A DNA stretch of 64,000 nt from positions 186,001-250,000 of the forward strand of contig NZ_JAWKWO010000003.1 in assembly GCF_041397485.1 (NCBI RefSeq), given 5' to 3'. Made by a program: the position numbers and the translations under genes. The notes below the pieces were generated by a model. It was not told the origin of the DNA and ran no database searches. It saw nothing but the letters and a program-made list of their open reading frames with translations. Position 1 is the stretch's first letter. Each line of letters starts with the position of its first letter. Source of the DNA: Zhengella sp020637775 (GTDB lineage Bacteria; Pseudomonadota; Alphaproteobacteria; Rhizobiales; Rhizobiaceae). Shown one piece after another: positions 62,405 through 64,000 of this stretch.

Positions 62405-63517
62405 TCAGGTCCCGCGGCCGAGGGCCTTGGCGAGTGCGCCCCAGAGAACCTCGGCAGGTTCGCACCCGATGGAGAGGCGGACGAAACCGGGTGCAACGGC
62501 ATCGCCCCAGCGCGCGCGACGCTCTGCCGAAGTATGAACGCCGCCAAAGGAAGTGGCGGGCTGCACCAGCGGACATGAATCGATAAAGGCCTCTGCGGAT
62601 TCGGCATCGGAGAGCGTTACGCCGATCAGAAATCCGAAGCGCTGCATCTGGCGCGCGGCAATCGCGTGCCCGGGGTCCGATTCAAGGCCCGGATACCGGA
62701 CCGAAACGACCCCCGGCATTTCAAGAAGCCTTCCGGCGATCAAGGCGGCATTCCGGCACATGCGGTCGAGGCGGACATCAAGGGTTTCCAGCCCGCGATG
62801 AACGAGCCATGCCTCGAAGGGCCCGGGAATGGCGCCTGCCAGCTTCCGCCAGTCCTTCAACGCGGCAAGCAGGCCTTCATCACGCGTCGCGACATGCCCG
62901 AACAAGGCATCGGAATGTCCGTTCATCGCCTTGGTATCCGAGGAAAGCACGAGGTCGCAGCCCTGGTCGAGCGGCTGCTGTCCCAGCGGCGTCATGGTGG
63001 TGTTGTCGGCAACGGTGATCGCGCCAGCCGCACGGGCCTGGCGGGCGACCTCAGCGATGTCACACACGTCGAGGCCCGGATTCGACGGACTTTCAATGAA
63101 GACGAGCCGGTAGTCCGCAAATCCGCCCTCCAGGAAGCGTGCCGTCGGCCGGGTGTCGAACGTGACGCCCAGCGGGGTCAGGAACCGATCCGCGAGGATG
63201 CGGGTGGTATAATAGCCGTCAGATGGCAGCAGCACGCGGTCGCCTGCTCTGAGCATGCTGTAGAAGACGGCTGCAATCGCCGCCATGCCCGATGGAAATG
63301 CAGCCGCCCCGGCGTTTTCCAGAAGCCCCAGCGCCGCTTCGAGATGTTCCCACGTGGCGTTGGAGAAGCGGCCGTATTGCGCATGGCCGGAAGGATCTCC
63401 GGGCAGATGGTACATGGACGCCATTGTCAATGGCAGGGCGACGGGATCGCCCTTGGCAAGGGTCTCGGCTCTCAGATGCAGCAGACGTGCTGCGCGGCTG
63501 TTGGCTGTCTCGGTCAT
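62405..63517 (-). CDS. Cystathionine gamma-synthase/lyase-family PLP enzyme
   Basis: Fold-type I PLP enzyme of 370 residues (Cys/Met metabolism family). Features: GRFSNATWEHLEAALG near the N-terminus, FPSGMAAI, FIESPSNPGLDV, ADNTTMTPLGQQPLDQGCDLVLSSDTK with the PLP lysine of SSDTKAMNGHSD. Substrate could be cystathionine (lyase) or methionine; the sequence does not decide. Start 63517 has GGAGACAAG. Its stop is only 12 bp from the end of rnpB, and it converges with rnpB. The gene is inserted between rnpB and mraZ, a position usually empty in rhizobia as I recall. Confidence 0.88.
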   Translation of the reverse strand: MTETANSRAARLLHLRAETLAKGDPVALPLTMASMYHLPGDPSGHAQYGRFSNATWEHLEAALGLLENAGAAAFPSGMAAIAAVFYSMLRAGDRVLLPSDGYYTTRILADRFLTPLGVTFDTRPTARFLEGGFADYRLVFIESPSNPGLDVCDIAEVARQARAAGAITVADNTTMTPLGQQPLDQGCDLVLSSDTKAMNGHSDALFGHVATRDEGLLAALKDWRKLAGAIPGPFEAWLVHRGLETLDVRLDRMCRNAALIAGRLLEMPGVVSVRYPGLESDPGHAIAARQMQRFGFLIGVTLSDAESAEAFIDSCPLVQPATSFGGVHTSAERRARWGDAVAPGFVRLSIGCEPAEVLWGALAKALGRGT

Positions 63518-63935
63518 CTTGTCTCCATGCCGCCTGTCCATGCGACGATTGTTCACGGCGCAATTCCTATGGCGGCGCATGGAACGGAGCAAGCCCTCGT
63601 TGCGCCGCGAAAGCCTAACGGTTCCTTAATCTTAAGCCCTTATAAACCAAAACGAACGGTAGACCGCAGGCCCCGGAACCGCTCCCGCGGTGGCTTTGGG
63701 GGAGGCAATTCCCATTGACGCCCATATGCTCCCATGATACCCCTGAACACACATCGCCAATCAGTTTCAGTTTCTTGTTTGCGGAATGATCCTCCGCCCG
63801 GGTCCGGTGCCCGGCGGACGTGTTTCCGTGTGGGGATAACGGCAAGGAATTTCGGCGGTGGAAGTGCGCAGGGTGAAAGCCCTGCGGGATGCGGCGCAAG
63901 AGAGGGCCGGCCCGCGATGGCGGACCGGAAGGTGC
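63518..63935 (+). promoter_or_regulatory. Upstream region of mraZ
   Basis: A 418-bp stretch without a supported gene. It holds an inverted repeat TCCGCCCGGG / CCCGGCGGA (63793-63802, 63810-63818) and a GTGTGGGGATAACGGCAAGG stretch at 63829, containing GTGGGG, a single GTGGG unit of the kind MraZ binds in repeats. A GCAGGG/CCCTGC hairpin follows near 63870. No convincing complete GTGGG array is seen. Confidence 0.4.
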
Positions 63936-64000
63936 ATGGACCGTTTTCTGTCGAACGCGGTAAACCGGATCGACGCGAAGGGGCGGGTTTCCGTGCCGGC
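63936..64000 (+). CDS. mraZ: Transcriptional regulator MraZ, 5' fragment
   Basis: First 21 codons plus two bases of mraZ: MDRFLSNAVNRIDAKGRVSV. This matches the start of the AbrB-like MraZ fold, with the conserved Asp-x-Lys-Gly-Arg. MraZ regulates its own dcw operon, encoding division and peptidoglycan genes. GGAAGG precedes ATG. The gene runs past the window edge. Confidence 0.9.
   Translation, partial: MDRFLSNAVNRIDAKGRVSVP

Noticed and set aside
61866..62576. Open frames on both strands across rnpB
   Set aside because: The region folds and aligns as RNase P RNA; the frames lack ribosome sites and family matches.

Overview
The window is GC-rich, gene-dense chromosomal DNA from an alphaproteobacterium, most likely of the Hyphomicrobiales (Rhizobiales). 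The best anchor is its right end: a J-domain/TerB protein, an N-acetylmuramoyl-L-alanine amidase, a small lytic transglycosylase, a class A RNase P RNA and the first codons of mraZ, which opens the division and cell-wall cluster. A glucosylglycerate synthesis and phosphorolysis set suggests a salt-exposed or marine lifestyle, but that is inference. I found no tRNA, rRNA, insertion sequence, prophage or CRISPR array.

Bases 1-13461 form a reductive pyrimidine catabolism island: preT (cut by the window edge) and preA, an EamA transporter, an EthD-like protein, a RutR-type TetR repressor with an operator overlapping a promoter, an omega-amino acid aminotransferase, a beta-ureidopropionase-type amidohydrolase, a class II aldolase-like protein of unknown role, dihydropyrimidinase, and an ABC importer of the NitT/TauT class. 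Together these would import a pyrimidine or hydantoin, reduce it, open and decarbamoylate it, and transaminate beta-alanine to malonate semialdehyde. A strong terminator closes the island.

Bases 13490-26940 hold aromatic catabolism: pobA with a divergent AraC-type regulator, a Bcr/CflA-type efflux pump, and a phenylacetate island in three blocks (paaZ; paaI-paaK-paaR-paaX; paaABCDE) plus a second hotdog thioesterase. A PaaR-like palindrome lies between paaZ and paaI, and a 14-bp direct repeat sits in the paaA promoter. The lower-pathway genes paaF/G/H/J are absent from the window.

Bases 26989-46787 are mixed: an AEC transporter, a TerC / CoA-transferase / thiamine-diphosphate enzyme operon with overlapping genes, a lipase-like hydrolase, EttA, a long-form KAS III, a MOSC protein, LrgA/LrgB, a CPA2 antiporter whose 3' end overlaps lrgB antisense, a fold-III decarboxylase, an EamA transporter, an amidase, a 28-residue membrane peptide, metF with a SahR-like ArsR-methyltransferase regulator and its operator, TrmO and a DUF2293 protein.

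Bases 46861-50655 are the glucosylglycerate genes: a GH13 phosphorylase facing a gpgP-gpgS pair. Then follow a GH25 lysozyme lipoprotein, a serine beta-lactamase-like hydrolase, a PPi-dependent phosphofructokinase with a LacI-type palindrome upstream, a VIT1/CCC1 transporter, a full-length 5-oxoprolinase with a divergent MarR regulator, and the cell-wall genes leading to rnpB, a cystathionine gamma-synthase-family enzyme and mraZ.

No wholly new system is evident. The best leads are the aldolase-like gene in the pyrimidine operon, the CoA-transferase/ThDP-enzyme pair, the paaA promoter repeats, the lrgB/antiporter antisense overlap, the small peptide and several precise palindromic operators.
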